This document shows positions 1 to 12,709 of a stretch of 64,000 nucleotides of DNA, piece after piece. The stretch lies in contig NC_080428.1 of the NCBI RefSeq assembly GCF_029873635.1, forward strand, positions 69,187,601 through 69,251,600, written 5' to 3'. Each line of letters starts with the position of its first letter. The stretch's first letter is position 1. A model generated the notes under the pieces. The model was not told the origin of the DNA. It made no database searches and saw only the letters and a list, made by a program, of their open reading frames with translations. Both the position numbers and the translations under genes were made by a program. This DNA comes from Malania oleifera (Eukaryota > Streptophyta > Magnoliopsida > Santalales > Ximeniaceae).

Positions 1-1076
1 TCTAAGGGCATGTAAATATAATATATTCAGAGTTGTGGGCCCCACTTTGAACATAGTTAAAGCGTAATTAGTTATGCCCCTCAGTCCCTTTTCAAACGAG
101 AAACTAGGAAGTAGACCCCACGAAGGTCAACCTTGAAGCTCAAACACTGGCACGTGACTTAGACCCCACGTACTCCAATTTGAAAGCAATTGGACATTTG
201 GACCAAGGTGGAACCCCGCTGCATTCACACGATAACTTCCCATGGATGCCATTAACAATGATTAAATTAAAAAAAAATTAAAAAAAAATAAAATATAACT
301 TTTCAAAAAAAATTTATAAGAAGTTAAGCCTAATAAAAATAAATCATGAGGGATTCCCAAAAATATAAGTTGGGAATTCTCTATATTTACATTTGTATTT
401 CAAATTAAGGATTTTGTTTGAAGAAAAATAAAAAACATCAAAAAAATATTTTTCTCTATATTATAATATTATCAAATAGTAATAATGTACTCGTTACTGC
501 CAATAATTGAACTACTTCAGCTGTTCAATCCTTTAACTGTGATCTACTTAACCAAATAAGAATGGTTTGGAGGACTCATGATTTACTCTAAGGAATCACT
601 CTGATGCCTAAGTTAGTGAACGGGAGGCTCATATTGCAACACAAAATGAAAAGTGAGTTGGGATGGGATGATTACCTCTTCTTGAGATCCCCTTTTTATA
701 GTGGTGAGGGAAGGTCTTTTCCTAACTTAACATTTATGAGGTATCATTATGTCTAAAAGGGGTTACAAGCAACTCATGGGTTGCAAGTAACTCATCGGCA
801 ATTTTGCAGACCACCAATTATAGTCTCCATAACTGCACTAGGGTTATTGATTAGTTTAACGAGAGTTATGCGAGATACCCAACGTCACCCAAGTTTGACC
901 TTACAGTCGCCTACTTTCATGGACATATTTTTCAAATTTGGGTGTACTAATTTTGGTTGTATTAGTACTATATTTATGTTATTTGTTAAATACATATGTA
1001 TATATATATTTTATTTCTTAAAAAATAAATTCTTACATATAAATTATGAATGATTTATTAGCTATATCAATTAATC
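1..1076. other. AT-rich intergenic DNA, no gene seen
   Basis: No credible coding region; the short open frames lack recognisable motifs. Around 130-175 a block (GGTCAACCTTGAAGCTCAAA, then ACGTGACTTAGACCCCAC) resembles 50448-50495 downstream of the HLH gene, so it belongs to a dispersed repeat or a duplicated flank. Confidence 0.6.
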
Positions 1077-1745
1077 AACATTGAAAAGGAAAGTGTGCTC
1101 CTAAGAGCGGGGTGAATTGGGATTTTAAAATTTTCTTTATACCATCTTTAATTAATTCTTTCTCAACTTATTTTGATTTCAACAACCACTTATGCAAGAT
1201 TGATTTTTTACAACAAGTATAGCGGAAAACTAATTAAGTTATAACCTTTATGAATGCGTATGAGTATACCAAATTGAATTAGGGAGTCTCAATCCCGTAA
1301 GTGAGACCGGTTCGATTCAGTCTAGAAATTGAACTGGGATTTTCCTCGCCCCGTAAAGAGAGGATGTAAACGGTTTCTCCTCCGCTCATTTAAGTGAGTA
1401 TGGTTAGTGTAATCCTTGGGGGGTATGCCCAAGGCGGGGATGTAAGTTGGTTTGCCCGAACCTCGATAACAAATATCGTGTGTCGGTATCTCCTTATCTC
1501 ATTTAATTTATGCACCTTAAATTCAACATGTATATGCTTGTTTATTCATAGTTCTAATTACTTGTATGTACACTTTTATTTAAATGAGATATCAAGAACG
1601 TGTATGTTTACATTTATCGTTTTATTAATTTACATACACGTTTGTATTATAAATGGGATATGAACTGTGGTGAATCGATGAAATCATTTAATTAGTCGAA
1701 TAGTTTTTAAATCTCCAATTCATCTCCCCCCCCCCCCCCCCTTTT
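1077..1745. repeat. Fragments of a non-coding LTR family with inverted ends
   Basis: The left edge (GTGTGCTCCTAAGAGC, then GGGGTGAATTGG) matches the minus-oriented end of the LTR at 34536. The right part (about 1370-1745) matches 3575-3900 of the solo LTR in plus orientation, ending in ATTCATC before a poly-C run at about 1727-1741. The same LTR 3' end therefore occurs at both edges in opposite orientations. This could be two inverted fragments or a family with long terminal inverted repeats. The right edge abuts a truncated Copia RNase H. Confidence 0.5.
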
Positions 1746-1881
1746 TTCTTTTGGGATCATACCATTTCCAACATCATGGCATCCTCCTCAAGCGCACTGG
1801 GAATCTAACTCTTCAAGGGTTTTTGGATACTGATTGGGCAGGTGATAGGGATACCAGATTCTCCACCTCTGCCTATCTTAT

Positions 1882-3929
1882 TATTGACTTTTTAAGTCCG
1901 ATCCCTGGTTTTGATAATGACAAACCGCATGTTACTAATGTGTGTGCCTAAGTACTTGAACAGGTTAATCATTCAGATCACGCACATGAAAGTGAAATGG
2001 AAGTCAGAAAGACCTTAAACGAGCACATACTCCTGGCATATTCCATGGAAATATGAAGAGAGCAAAGACGAAGATGTGTTCATTTTTATTTGTAAATGCA
2101 TTTATTATTCTTGGGTCAGTAATAATTATTATGGTTAGTAATAATGCATCTGCATGCATGATAGGTTTATGCTCAAAGGTCATAATCTAACCATAGGGAA
2201 ATCAAAAGACCATAGAAAGGACTTTGGTCGACCGACGCTAGGTTTTTATGCTAAATTAAAAAGCCTAGACCATAGAGTGACCATAGGTTCCCATGCATAT
2301 AATGAAAATTCCCTAAAAGATTTTATATCACACTTACAATCTTAATCCGAATTTGAAAGGGCTTCAGGCGACCAAACTTGTATGGTTAAAATGGTTCAAG
2401 CGACCAAATGAGCAAAAAGTTAACAAGTTGACTTGGCTCGGGCGACCAAACCCATTTTAAGCTGAATTTCCACACTTGACTGAACGTTCAAAGTAACTTT
2501 TCTCACTATCCTCGGGTGACCAAACTCTTAGTTCAAATTGGACTTAGGCGACCGAATGTTGGGATTCGGCATCCCAAATGTTGGATTAAATGCCTAAAAC
2601 CACGAAGGTTGGGAAATCGCCTTAAAGCTCAGCCTCCCGAACTTACCTCAACCACCCGAACTCAAGAATAGACCTGTGTCTGTTCGGGCAACTGGCCCAA
2701 AGGACTGGGTGACCGAACCTCTCGGGTAACTTAATTTAATTGCGGTAATTAGGGATAAAAACTCAATTAAATATTTTTAAAAATCCCTAATTTGTCCCCC
2801 AACAGTTATTTTTTGTCAGAATCTATATATACCCCTCCATTACTCATTTTTAAACAAGAGATTAGGAAGAAAAATCCTCCCAAATAAATTTATGTTTTAT
2901 TCATTATCTTACTCTCTTATCTTTTTGAAAAATCTTTTAAGAGAGCATACATTTTGGGCATTTATCTTCAAAATCAAAAATCACTTACTCTCTCCTTTGT
3001 TCATTTTTACAAATTATTTTGAGAGTGATTCTTGAGTCCTTCCCAAGTTATTTCCTTGATATATATTTGTTGGGAAACTCTTTTTAGCTTGTGAATTTTG
3101 CACACTCAATTGCAAGATTCAAAGGCTTGTATTGTGCATTATTTGAAAAATATTTTTGGCAAGCAAAACCCTAAATATCTACTGTGCTTTACATTTGAAA
3201 TATGTTGTTGAGGTATTTGACTAGGGTTTGTTAAGATTCTCTGATTGTTCCTACTATGAATATATTATCTTGAATCAGAAATCTCACTTACTCACACATA
3301 AACATATAGATACACATTCTATTGTGAGTTGATATTCTGTATTATCAATATCTCACTTGATCTTAAAATCCTATCATACGTGAGTGCATTTCGAGCATAT
3401 TGTTGTACACATCTACTTGCTTAGAAGTATATTCTAGTTGTAAAATATATTTCATTTGATTATTTGTTGTATTCCCGGCATGTGGTCGGAAGAGGGAGAC
3501 TAGCCCTGTGAATAGTCCCGAACTGGTTCAAACTTGGTTAAAGGAACTAGGTGCACCAGCCTATAAAGTGTTGTAAACGGTGTCGCTCCACCCGTGAAGT
3601 GAGCAACTAGTGGAATCCTTAAGCTACTGCTTAAGGCGGGAACGTAGGCACAGTTGGCCCAACCCTGATAACATATCCTATGTCATTCTCTTTCCTTGTA
3701 CTATTTAATTTTTCATACATAATATTCGTTTATATTTCAATTTCTATAAATGCTTGGGAAATACTGAGACTGCTATAATTGTTTAAATATTTGCTCATTT
3801 AATTACTAGTGTGATTGGGATTGCATAGAAAGACCATAGGTTGAGAAATACTACTGTTATTTAGTTTAACATAGGCAAAATTTTTAAAATTCCAATTCAT
3901 CCCCTATTGGGAATACACCAATTTCAACA
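1882..3929 (+). mobile_element. Solo LTR (about 2.05 kb) inserted in Copia RNase H
   Basis: It is flanked by a perfect 5-bp duplication CTTAT at 1877-1881 and 3930-3934. It starts TATTGAC (TGTTGAC in the related copy ending at 42431) and ends CAACA, the usual TG..CA layout. It has no coding capacity. A TATA-like TATATATA lies at 2824-2831. Upstream of it, 2350-2730, sit repeated half-motifs of the form GCGACCAAA. The same family occurs reversed at 34536-42431 and as fragments at 1077-1745. I read it as the single LTR left after recombination between two LTRs. Confidence 0.85.
2350..2831 (+). promoter_or_regulatory. LTR promoter: repeated GCGACC motifs then TATA box
   Basis: Several near-repeats (GGCGACCAAA, GCGACCAAAT, GGTGACCAAA, GGCGACCGAA, GGTGACCGAA) precede TATATATA at 2824. 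In the sister LTR the same zone carries full palindromes GGTCGACC, so these look like decayed copies of the same sites. A transcriptional role is inferred from position. Confidence 0.5.
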
Positions 3930-4345
3930 CTTATCTTTCCGGTGATTGTCCCATTTTAGGGATCACGCGCAAGCAACGTGCTGTGGCTCATTCCTCCACT
4001 GAGGCGAAATATCGGGCTCTTGCTTTAGCCACCTCCGAGCTTGTTCGGATCCGCTTGTTGTTTCAGGAACTTCGTATTTTGATTCCTAAGCCCCCACATT
4101 TGTTTTGTGATAATATTGGTTCTACCTAGTTGTATCTTAACCCTTTTATGCATTCACGAATGAAGCATATCGCTATTGATCTTCATTTCATTCGTGATCT
4201 AGTTACAAAAGGTTTGCTGCAAGTCTCTCATGTTAGCACCCACGATCAACTTGTCGACCTCTTAACTAAGACTCTATCACATCACAAGTTTCATTCTCTG
4301 TGCTCCACGATTGGCTTAATTGATGGCATACCTATTTTGCGGGGA

Positions 4346-4720
4346 TGTATTAAGGAAATTACTCAGTTTTCCAGCAAACCATCAACGGATTCAATAAATC
4401 ATTCGACGGCTGCTTTGACGAATTAAGATAGAATGGTTACTATGAGTAAACCATCATTGGCTACACCTGTTGCTGATTTGCCAAGAATCCTAACAATTGA
4501 AGATTTGCTAATATCCGATTGTATGCGGCGATATGGGATTCCTCAGTTGTATCACTTGAATAGTTGTTTGTATTTGATATTATAGGATCTCTTTGATTTT
4601 ATATTTAAATATTTTTAAATGCGTAACAAACATACCTTGTACAAGTCTTATATATAGGACATCTTACATCAAATGAAAAGGGTCCTGCATTTTCTATACA
4701 AATCACTTTTAAAAAAATAA
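4346..4720 (+). mobile_element. Probable 3' LTR of the Copia remnant
   Basis: Directly after the polyprotein end a purine-rich stretch (GCGGGGA) precedes TGTATTAAGG at 4346, the usual position of polypurine tract and LTR start. A TATA-like TATATATAGG lies near 4650. The right end is not clear and no second LTR is present for comparison. Confidence 0.5.
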
Positions 4721-5101
4721 TATATTAAAGAGAAAGGTAAATAAAATAATAAAAAAGTGTTATTAGCTCACAAATGTTAAGATATTAATGAGAAAAGTAT
4801 AAAAATAATTGCAATTTTTTAAAAAAAAATAACTTTTATTTGGTGAAATTTTAAAGAAAAAATAAAATGAATATATTATAGATTTCTTAATGGGTACTTA
4901 ATGGGTACCCATTTATTAACTGGGAGTTTACGATTTAACTACCTATTTGTAAACTGGTTAACCCGAACTCAACATGTATAAGTCACGCCTGTTTATGATC
5001 TTGTCCAAACCTAACCCGTTGATCAGTTTTGTAGCTTAACTATATGTTTCATCTGAGTATACAATCATTATTTAAATGATGAATGTCATTTCTACTATTC
5101 A

Positions 5102-5152
<51 letters not shown>

Positions 5153-5263
5153 CCCCCCCATTGCAAATCCAATCCTTATATTAAAATTTAAAATCTTAAA
5201 CTATATTTTTTTCTACATTCGATATAGTTAATTAAATTTAAAAAACATTGTAAAATATGTAGT
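4721..5263. other. AT-rich spacer with a (CT)n microsatellite
   Basis: Low-complexity AT-rich DNA with a pure CT run at about 5102-5150 followed by poly-C. No gene seen. The last five bases CAATA at 5264-5268 are the left target duplication of the Gypsy element. Confidence 0.7.
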
Positions 5264-5268
5264 CAATA

Positions 5269-7292
5269 TGTAACAACCCCGACTCGTCACGTGGGCCCGA
5301 AGTGCTACTTTAGTAATGTCAGTGTACCTGATACCTTATTCATCAAATATAAAACACACATACGCAACGAAAATAAAATATAAAATCCTCAAATTATATT
5401 ACCAGAGTTCTAACTATCTTTATACACAAATGTATCCATTTTCACATAATTACATCCCATAAAACTAAACAAAAATAAAATCTCTATCTACACACTGCCT
5501 ACATAAATTTACACCTCTAACCTGGCTCCTCTAGCCCACTAGACCCAATCTCTAGGATTTCCTGAAAAGATAGTTTGTAAAGTAGGGGTGAGGCACAGCT
5601 AAGTAAGGGAAAGACTAAGTTAATATCAGCGTGTGGCCAACATGCATTTAATGTACAAAAAAAATGACCAGATCACTAAGCAGATAAACACATTTATGAA
5701 AACATTCTTATTTTACACTCACACGCACAATTAGCCGAGGATAGGGAAGATTACCCGTCCATACAAGTAGCTTCCCTCTACTCTAGTACCATTTTTGCTA
5801 CCAGGGCACTCACCTTTCTCAGTAAGCCCTCGAAGTTATCTTCTTAATTAATCGTGTTCACAAAAATTAACAGATATGCATATAAGACACTCCCTGTGAC
5901 AAACAGGCCATTTACATCCCCATTGCACGGGTTGTGCGGCCCGAAGGCTAGACTAATGTTATGGGGGATCCACCCAGACAATAGTCATCTCTACTCTCCG
6001 CTAACACACTCCGCGGGTCTATGCAGCTCCAACTGCTGGTTTGATTGCCCTCACCCAGGGGGGTGCATTTACCTTTCGTAGGCAAATCAGACAAAGCCAC
6101 CCTACACCTCTCAACACAGGTGTGGGCGCACACAGCCACATAACAAATCTCTAGCAACGGTATTGTGCTCATAATACACTAGCCCCCAAGGCTCCTAAAG
6201 CATATCATGCAATTTAGATAATAGAAAATATCATTTAATACATTGATTCACATATATTTCCTATTATTCCAAAACCTGGCCCTCGACCACAAAATACAAC
6301 CCGGCTCAAAGTCGTTTAAACAAAATCCCGGCCCTCGGCCGTCAAATCAAAGTCCTGCATTTTTCACGAGCAGTTCCAGTATTTTTCACAACATTTCCAG
6401 TATTTCTCAAACAATTCAATATTTCACAAATAATTCAATATTTCAAAATCTCAAATCCAGATATACAATAATCCATACAAATTAAATCATCTGCCACACG
6501 ATTTTCCACATTTTAACATATTACTATAAACTAACAAGCTTTCTACCGTTCATTTTATTCAAAAATACCATACCATATATCCTAAGTTTGTAAAACCCAT
6601 TTCGAACTGTTAGTTTTCAACATAACCTTTAAATTTCCAAATGAATAAATAAATAAATAAATATATTTATATAAATATAACAATTAAATTGATTCAAAAT
6701 TCATAATTACTAACTTAACTTAATCCCCTTGCCTGATTCCTGAAAAAAACCCGATAACACCTCGACCTATGCTCCAGGTGTTCAAAAACCCCTGAGCCCT
6801 AAAATTCAAATTTCACCATATCATTCGTCACAATCCCTAGAGTAACTTTCCCTAAAATTTCCCTAGGTTCTGAATACCCTAAATAACCTAATAAAAGCAT
6901 AAATTATTAAACTTACCCCCGATTTAGGATTAGTACCCCGGAACTCCAATTCGAAAACCCACTCTAGCTAGATTGTAGAGAATATCCCCACGAGTCTCCT
7001 AGAAATTTTCATTCATTAATTGGGCTTGTAGTTTAAGATAAATTGAGGTAAGTTTGAGATTTGACCTTACCCCAAGAGATATGCTTACGCCGTTGCCATG
7101 ACAGATTCGCTCCAGTAGAAGTGTTGGTGGCAGCGAGCAGAGCCCAATGGTATTTCTGAATTTTCGATCGACCGAATATTAGAGACGAGATGGAGGGGAG
7201 TGGGAGAGAGGGGACGAGGAGAAGAAGGAAAGAAAAAAGAAAAAAAAAAACGCCTTTGTATTTCGTGTTCCTAAAGGATGTGAAGGAAGGTT

Positions 7293-7343
<51 letters not shown>

Positions 7344-7489
7344 CATAATAATATTATATTATTATTATATTATATTATTTTAAAAAATTAATTATGAATT
7401 AATTAATTTAAAAAAAATTAATTTTAATTTTAAATTTTAATTTTAATTTTAATTAATTATTTATTTTTATTTTTTTTAGGATCACTACA
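5269..7489 (-). repeat. 3' LTR of the Gypsy element
   Basis: It runs from TGTAGTGATCC (minus strand, at 7489) to GTTGTTACA at 5269 and is 2221 bp long. It matches 12724-14779 plus 21809-21910 throughout. It contains a (TA)n run at about 7297-7340, which is much shorter in the other LTR. A block at about 5725-5850 is shared with the LTR of the gag-only Gypsy element. Confidence 0.92.
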
Positions 7490-7503
7490 TTCTCCCCTCC
7501 TTA
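7490..7503 (-). other. Polypurine tract
   Basis: On the minus strand AAGGAGGGGAGAA sits directly before the 3' LTR, where plus-strand DNA synthesis is primed. Upstream GAGGACAAAATTTTTG resembles the pre-PPT sequence of the second Gypsy element at about 39300. Confidence 0.85.
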
Positions 7504-7808
7504 CAAAAATTTTGTCCTCGAAATTTGTTAACTACTCGAAATTTGTCAACTATTATCAATTACATTCTTAACTCACTATCCCTATCTACAAAAGAGTTGG
7601 TAGCCACCCACATAGCGGCTCCGTCCCAAGTTTATTAGCTACCCTCACTTATGGCGGAGGAATACCGTGGTTACAATACTGCATTTAGGAAATTACAATA
7701 ACCATAACAAATTTTTCCAAAGACTATCCATAATTAAAATTATACACAACTAACCACACATCCTACTTTAATCCCTCTACGTACAACTATACACTTACCT
7801 TTCTGGCA

Positions 7809-8420
7809 CTAGCCCTCGCTGAAAAGCTGTGGGTACTTCTGGCATATTTCCGTTTCTAACTCCCAAGAAGCCTCCTTAACTGCATGATTCCGCCACAAAA
7901 CCTTTACTAGCGGTATATCTTTAGTACGCAGTTCCTGTATTTTACGATCCAAAATCTGAACTAGTACCTCCTCGTACGCCAAAGTATCCCTGATCTCCAA
8001 CGATTCATAACTGATCACATGCGAAGGGTCTGGAACGTACCTCCTCAACATGGACACGTGAAACACGTCGTGTATCCTGGACAGCTCCGGGGGTAGTGCT
8101 ACCCTGTACGTCGCCGAACCAATCCTCTCCAGAATCTCAAATGGTCCAATGTATCTAGGGCTCAGCTTGCCCTTCTTTGCTTACCTCATCACCCCCTTCA
8201 TCGGAGCAATCCTCAAGAATATCATATCACCTACTTCGAATTCTAACTCCCATCAGCGAGTATCCGCATAACTCTTCTGCCGACTTTGGATTGCCTTGAT
8301 CCTTTCCCTGATAAGTTCGACCATTGTAGAGGCCTGCTGAACAAGTTCTGGTCCCAAAATCTACCACTCGCCTACTTCATCCTATTACAACGGAGATCGG
8401 CACCGACGACCATACAAGGC
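7809..8420 (-). pseudogene. Gypsy integrase C-terminus with chromodomain-like tail
   Basis: The last open segment (7809-8066, 85 residues) contains F-H-V-S-M-L-R-R-Y, Y-E-E-V-L-V-Q-I-L-D-R-K and V-L-W-R-N-H, and ends near Q-K-Y-P-Q-L-F. These are typical of the end of chromovirus polyproteins, where the chromodomain-like tail is thought to steer integration to chromatin. The upstream part, to 8420, carries stops but keeps the integrase C-terminal character. Confidence 0.85.
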
Positions 8421-8423
8421 CTC

Positions 8424-9191
8424 TTATGGTGCCATTCCAATGCTAGTCTTGTAACTGTTATTGTATGCAAACTCAACCAACGGCAGATATCGGATCCAAC
8501 TGCCCCCAAAATCTAACACACATGCCCATAGCAAATCTTCGAGAATCTGAATGGTTCGTTCGAACTGTCCATCTGTCTGAGGGTGAAATGCAGTACTGAA
8601 AGTGAGTTGAGAACCCAATGCTCCCTGCAAACTCTTCCAGAAACAGGAAGTGAACCGCGAATCCCGATCTAAAACGATGAGCATGGGCACGCCATGCATT
8701 CTAACTATCTCCTGAACATAGAGTTCTGCCAGCTTATCCATAGAGTAACTGGTTCTAACCAGAATGAAATGGGTAGTCTTCGTCAATCTGTCAACCACTA
8801 CCCATATGACATTCTGTCCATGTAACGCTAAAAGCAATACCGATACAAAGCCCATCGAGATATGCTCCCACTTCCACGTAGGGATGTCTAGTGGTTGAAG
8901 TGGTCCCCCTGGCCTCTAGTGTTCTACCTTCACCTGCTGACATGTCAAGCACTAACCCACAAATTTAGCAATTTCCCTCTTCATGTTACTCCACCAGAAT
9001 GATTCTCGCAACTCTCTATATATCTTTGCCTTACCTGGGTGAACAGTGTAGAGAGAGCGGTGAGCTTCCCCCAAAATCGTCCTCTTTATATCTGTATCAT
9101 CTAGCACACACAATCGAGTGTGAAATCTGAGAACTCCATCCTCAGCAACATTAAATTCTGTGTGCTACTCATCCTGTAACTTCTCTACAAT
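8424..9191 (-). pseudogene. Gypsy integrase core and zinc-binding region
   Basis: The open segment 8424-8855 shows V-V-D-R-L-T-K-T-T-H-F, D-S-R-F-T-S and F-H-P-Q-T-D-G-Q-F-E-R, which contain the D, D and E positions of the retroviral-type integrase core. The region 8860-9191 upstream should hold the HHCC finger but is interrupted by stops. The enzyme would insert element cDNA into host DNA; here it is defective. Confidence 0.85.
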
Positions 9192-9800
9192 CTATATCAA
9201 CTCTGCATCTTTCAACTGAATTGTTCTGATTCTCTCCCGTAAAGTCGGTTGAACCACCAGACTAGAAATGAATGCCTGACGATTCCCTTCTACCAATTCT
9301 ACACCCAACCTCTCCAGGTCCATCACGATATGATGAAAAGTCATAACTGCTGAGGCTGATGTACCCTCATATTTTCGGCTCAATGCATCGGCTAACACGT
9401 TCACTTTTCCTGGGTGATAGCTAATGCTGCAGTTGTAATCCTTTATCAACTCGAGTCATCTGCGCTGCCTCATATTCAACTCCTTCTGGGTGAAGAAATA
9501 CTTGAGACTCTTATGGTCAGTGAAGATCTCACACCTTACACCGTAAAGGTAATATCGTTAGATCTTCAATGCAAACACAACTGCTGTCAGCTCCAAGTCG
9601 TCCGTAGGATAGTTCTTTTCAAACTTTTTCAACTAGCGAGATGCATACGCAATGACTTTCCCCTGCTGCATTAAAAGACAACCAAGTCCCTTCTGTGATG
9701 TGTCACTGTAAATTACAAATCCACCCTCACCTGATGGAAGGGCCAACACTGGGGCAGTGACTAGACGCTGCTTCAATTCTTAGAAGCTCTGCTCACATTC
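9192..9800 (-). pseudogene. Gypsy RNase H
   Basis: The segment starting at 9449 includes I-S-Y-H-P-G-K-V-N-V-L-A-D-A-L-S-R-K, the hallmark end of Gypsy RNase H. Upstream sequence to about 9800 continues toward RT with stops and a frame change. Confidence 0.8.
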
Positions 9801-9879
9801 GTCGGTCCATTCAAACTTCACATTCTTCCTCGTGAGTCATGTCAAAGACCTTGATAATCTAGAGAACCCCTTGACAAAT

Positions 9880-10754
9880 CGACGGTAGTATCCGGCAAGA
9901 CCTAGAAAACTTCTGACTTCCTGCACGTTCTTCGGCCTGGTCCAGTCAACTACAGCCTCTACTTTGCTCGGATCCACTAAAATCCCTTCCTTGGATACCA
10001 CATGACCCAGAAATGCAACCTGCTCTAGCCAGAATTCACATTTCTTAAGTTTAGCAAATAACTTATTTTCCCTGAGTACCTAAAGTACTAGTCTCATATG
10101 AGCTTCATGCTCCTTAGGGCTCCTCGAAGAGACCAAAATATCATCTATGAACATAATAACAAACTGCTCCAAGTACTTATGGAGTACCCTATTCATCAAA
10201 TCCATAAATACCGTTGGAGCATTCGTCAACCCGAACGGCATAACCAAGAACTCGTAATGGTCGTATCGAGTCCGAAAAGCAGTTTTTGATACATCATCTG
10301 ATCTAACCTTCACTTGATGATATCCAGATCGCAGATCGATTTTATAGAAAATTTGCGTACCCTAAATCTGATCAAACAGGTCGTCAATTCGGGGTAATGG
10401 ATACTTGTTCTTCACCGTTACCTTATTAATCTCTCGGTAGTCAATGCACATCCATATCGACTCATCCTTCTTCTTCACAAACAACACCGGTGCACCCCAG
10501 GGCGATACACTCGGTTTGATAAACCCCCTGTCTAGAAGCTCCTGTAGTTGCTCCTCTAACTCCTTTAATTTAGCTAGAGCCATTCTGTATGGGGCTTTGG
10601 AGATTGGTGCGGTCCCTAGGATCAAATCAATTGCACATTCCACCTCATGATCAGGAGGCAACCCGGGTAAATCCTCTGGAAAAACATCAGAGAACTCCCT
10701 TATCACTGGGATATCTTCCAACTTGAGTTCCTCCTTCGGTGTTTCCTTCACCAT
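9880..10754 (-). pseudogene. Gypsy reverse transcriptase
   Basis: The segment 10362-10754 carries P-P-D-H-E-V, P-P-Y-R-M-A-like and [16 protein letters not shown] motifs. The segment 10080-10313 carries [10 protein letters not shown] and the catalytic F-I-D-D-I-L. These are the finger and palm motifs of Ty3/Gypsy RT. A stop near 10360 and further stops below 10080 disrupt it. Confidence 0.9.
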
Positions 10755-11340
10755 TGCAAGTTAACCTTGGCATCCCCCCAAAAGTAACCTCTTTGCCCGA
10801 ATAGCTAAAAGGATCTGTGGTGCCGAATGCACACACGACCCAACAAACACAAACTCCTGCTCCCCGTGAGGTCTGAATACCACCTCCTTCCTGCGACCGT
10901 CAATGCTCACGTAGCTAGATGCCAGCCAGTCCATGCCTAAAATAATGTCAAAACCATGTATATCAAGGACTACCAAACTAGAGGCAGCACTCTCCCCTGA
11001 ATCTCTATTGGATAATCCCTGATCACCTTACTACATACTAGCACTGACCCTATCGGTGTACCCACTACTAACTTTGTCTCTAACAATTGAGCCCCTAACC
11101 CACATAGTTTAACAAATCCCTGAGACACAAACAAGTGGGTTGCACTTTAATCAAATAATACAATGGCACTATCTGACGGTATGGAAATAATACCTATCAC
11201 CACATCGCCGGCGTTCTCCGCATCACCCGGTATAAGGGAGTATACTCGCGCCTGAGCTGCACCCCGCTGGTGACCACATCTAGGTGCCTGGTTACCTCCT
11301 CGATACTGTGGTTGCGGCGGCACGTAGTTCAATACTGCAC
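10755..11340 (-). pseudogene. Gypsy aspartic protease region
   Basis: The segment 10761-10976 has D-I-H-G-F-D-I-I-L-G-M-D-W-L, the standard C-terminal part of Gypsy proteases (ILGMDWL). The catalytic triad position lies near 11150, where V-L-F-D is followed by a stop and S-A-T-H, so the usual D-S-G/D-T-G-A-T-H site is damaged. Confidence 0.8.
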
Positions 11341-12275
11341 GACAATCTCACATCCGATGTGCCACCTCTCCACATCGGTAGCAGACAACTGATCCTCTCC
11401 TACACTCGCCCCAATGTCTTTGATGGCAATCTGGAACAGATAGGATGCTAGGGACCCCCCTGATGACCTCGGTACCCCATCTCCTATCAGTGGCCTGAGA
11501 AACTGCTAGGCCGCTTCCATGAGCCCTGGCTAGTACTGGTCTGAAACCCCTGAGGCAAGGGCCTCTTCTTCTGGTTCACCACTCTCTCCCCCTTCTGAAT
11601 GCTGGCCTCAACTACCATGGCTTGATCCACCACCATACAAAAGCTCTGAGTCAACAAAGCCACCACTTGCACGCATATGCTCTGTCTCAATCCCCTCTCA
11701 AACATCCGTGCCTTCAGCGGCTCGTTCGGAACCATGTGTGGAGAAAAACGGGATAACTCCACAAACTAGGTCGCATACTGCTGCACAGTCATGGGCCCCT
11801 AAGTCAGCTTCAGGAATTCCTCTACCTTAGTTGTGCGGGTGACAGCGGGGAAATACCTGTCAAATAAAACCTCCCTAAACTGGCTCTAAGTGATAGCCAC
11901 CGGCCCTAGGTGTTGCTCCCCCACCATTTTCATCAATCTCCACCATCTCTTTGCTTCCCCCACTAGTTTGTAAATGGAATACTTCACCTTTTGCTCCTCA
12001 GTACATTCCAACACCCCCAGTAGCTCCTCTATTTCCTAAATCCAATCTTCGGCAGCGATCGGGTTCGATCCACCTGCAAATGTCGATGGGTTTGCCTGGG
12101 TAAACTGCTGAAATGTGCAACCCCTATCAGCCACTGGCTAATCCTGCTCTATAGAGTTCCTCATGTTTTCCTTTCTAGCCTACCGCGCTATATTTTGCAG
12201 CACTTCTGAAGCATCGACATCATCCTTGCTAGAGTTATCTCCTCCAATCACAACATCTTTTCCCCTAGAATCCAT
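11341..12275 (-). pseudogene. Gypsy gag with zinc knuckle
   Basis: Reading from an ATG at 12275, the start M-D-S-R-G-K-D resembles the M-D-P-K-G-K-C start of the second Gypsy gag at 38087. The middle has T-E-E-Q-K-V-K-Y and R-W-W. The segment 11487-11762 has P-L-K-A-R-M-F-E-R-G-L. Near 11350-11400 a C-Y-R-C-G zinc knuckle remnant occurs. Several stops interrupt it. Gag would form the virus-like particle around the element RNA. Confidence 0.82.
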
Positions 12276-12709
12276 CCTGTAAATAGGATACAACCCGACT
12301 TAGAAATTTCGCATTTAATATAATTAATGCAAATATGGAATAATGGAATTGATATAATATATAGGTTCTAATTTAATAATCCATATTCCAATTCTATCAC
12401 CAAACCATTGAGGTAAAAATCTCTATCCCAGCACTAACTTCAAACACATACCCACTCATACTAACATTCCAATCTAGATTCCCTGAGTTAAAGTCTCTTA
12501 ACCTAGAAACAAAACCATCGATGGATTTACCATGGTTTTCTAAAACTCGGGACTGATTCAAAAAATCACAGAAGTCCGTCAATAGATTTCTGCCTCCAAG
12601 ATTCCAGACTAAAACCTATCTCAACCTACCCATTCCTATCCCTATCTTATCTCAACCTATACTCTGGTAATTATCAATCCTCAAAGTCTGCAGAACCTAG
12701 CAAACCCTT

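Larger units (their letters stand above)
1746..4424 (+). pseudogene. Copia RNase H 3' fragment, split by a solo LTR
   Basis: The left part (1746-1881) encodes the RNase H stretch with D-W-A-G-D followed by S-T-S-A-Y. The right part (3935-4424) continues with R-K-Q, S-S-T-E-A-K-Y-R-A-L, C-D-N, M-K-H-I-A-I-D-L-H-F-I-R and ends near L-C-S-T-I-G-L. These are the conserved C-terminal motifs of Ty1/Copia polyproteins, which process RNA-DNA hybrids during reverse transcription. Removing 1882-3929 and one CTTAT copy brings the two parts next to each other. An in-frame TAG near 4127 and the absence of gag, protease, integrase and RT upstream show a dead 5'-truncated relic. The family resembles Ale/Retrofit by its motifs; the clade is a guess. 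Confidence 0.85.
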
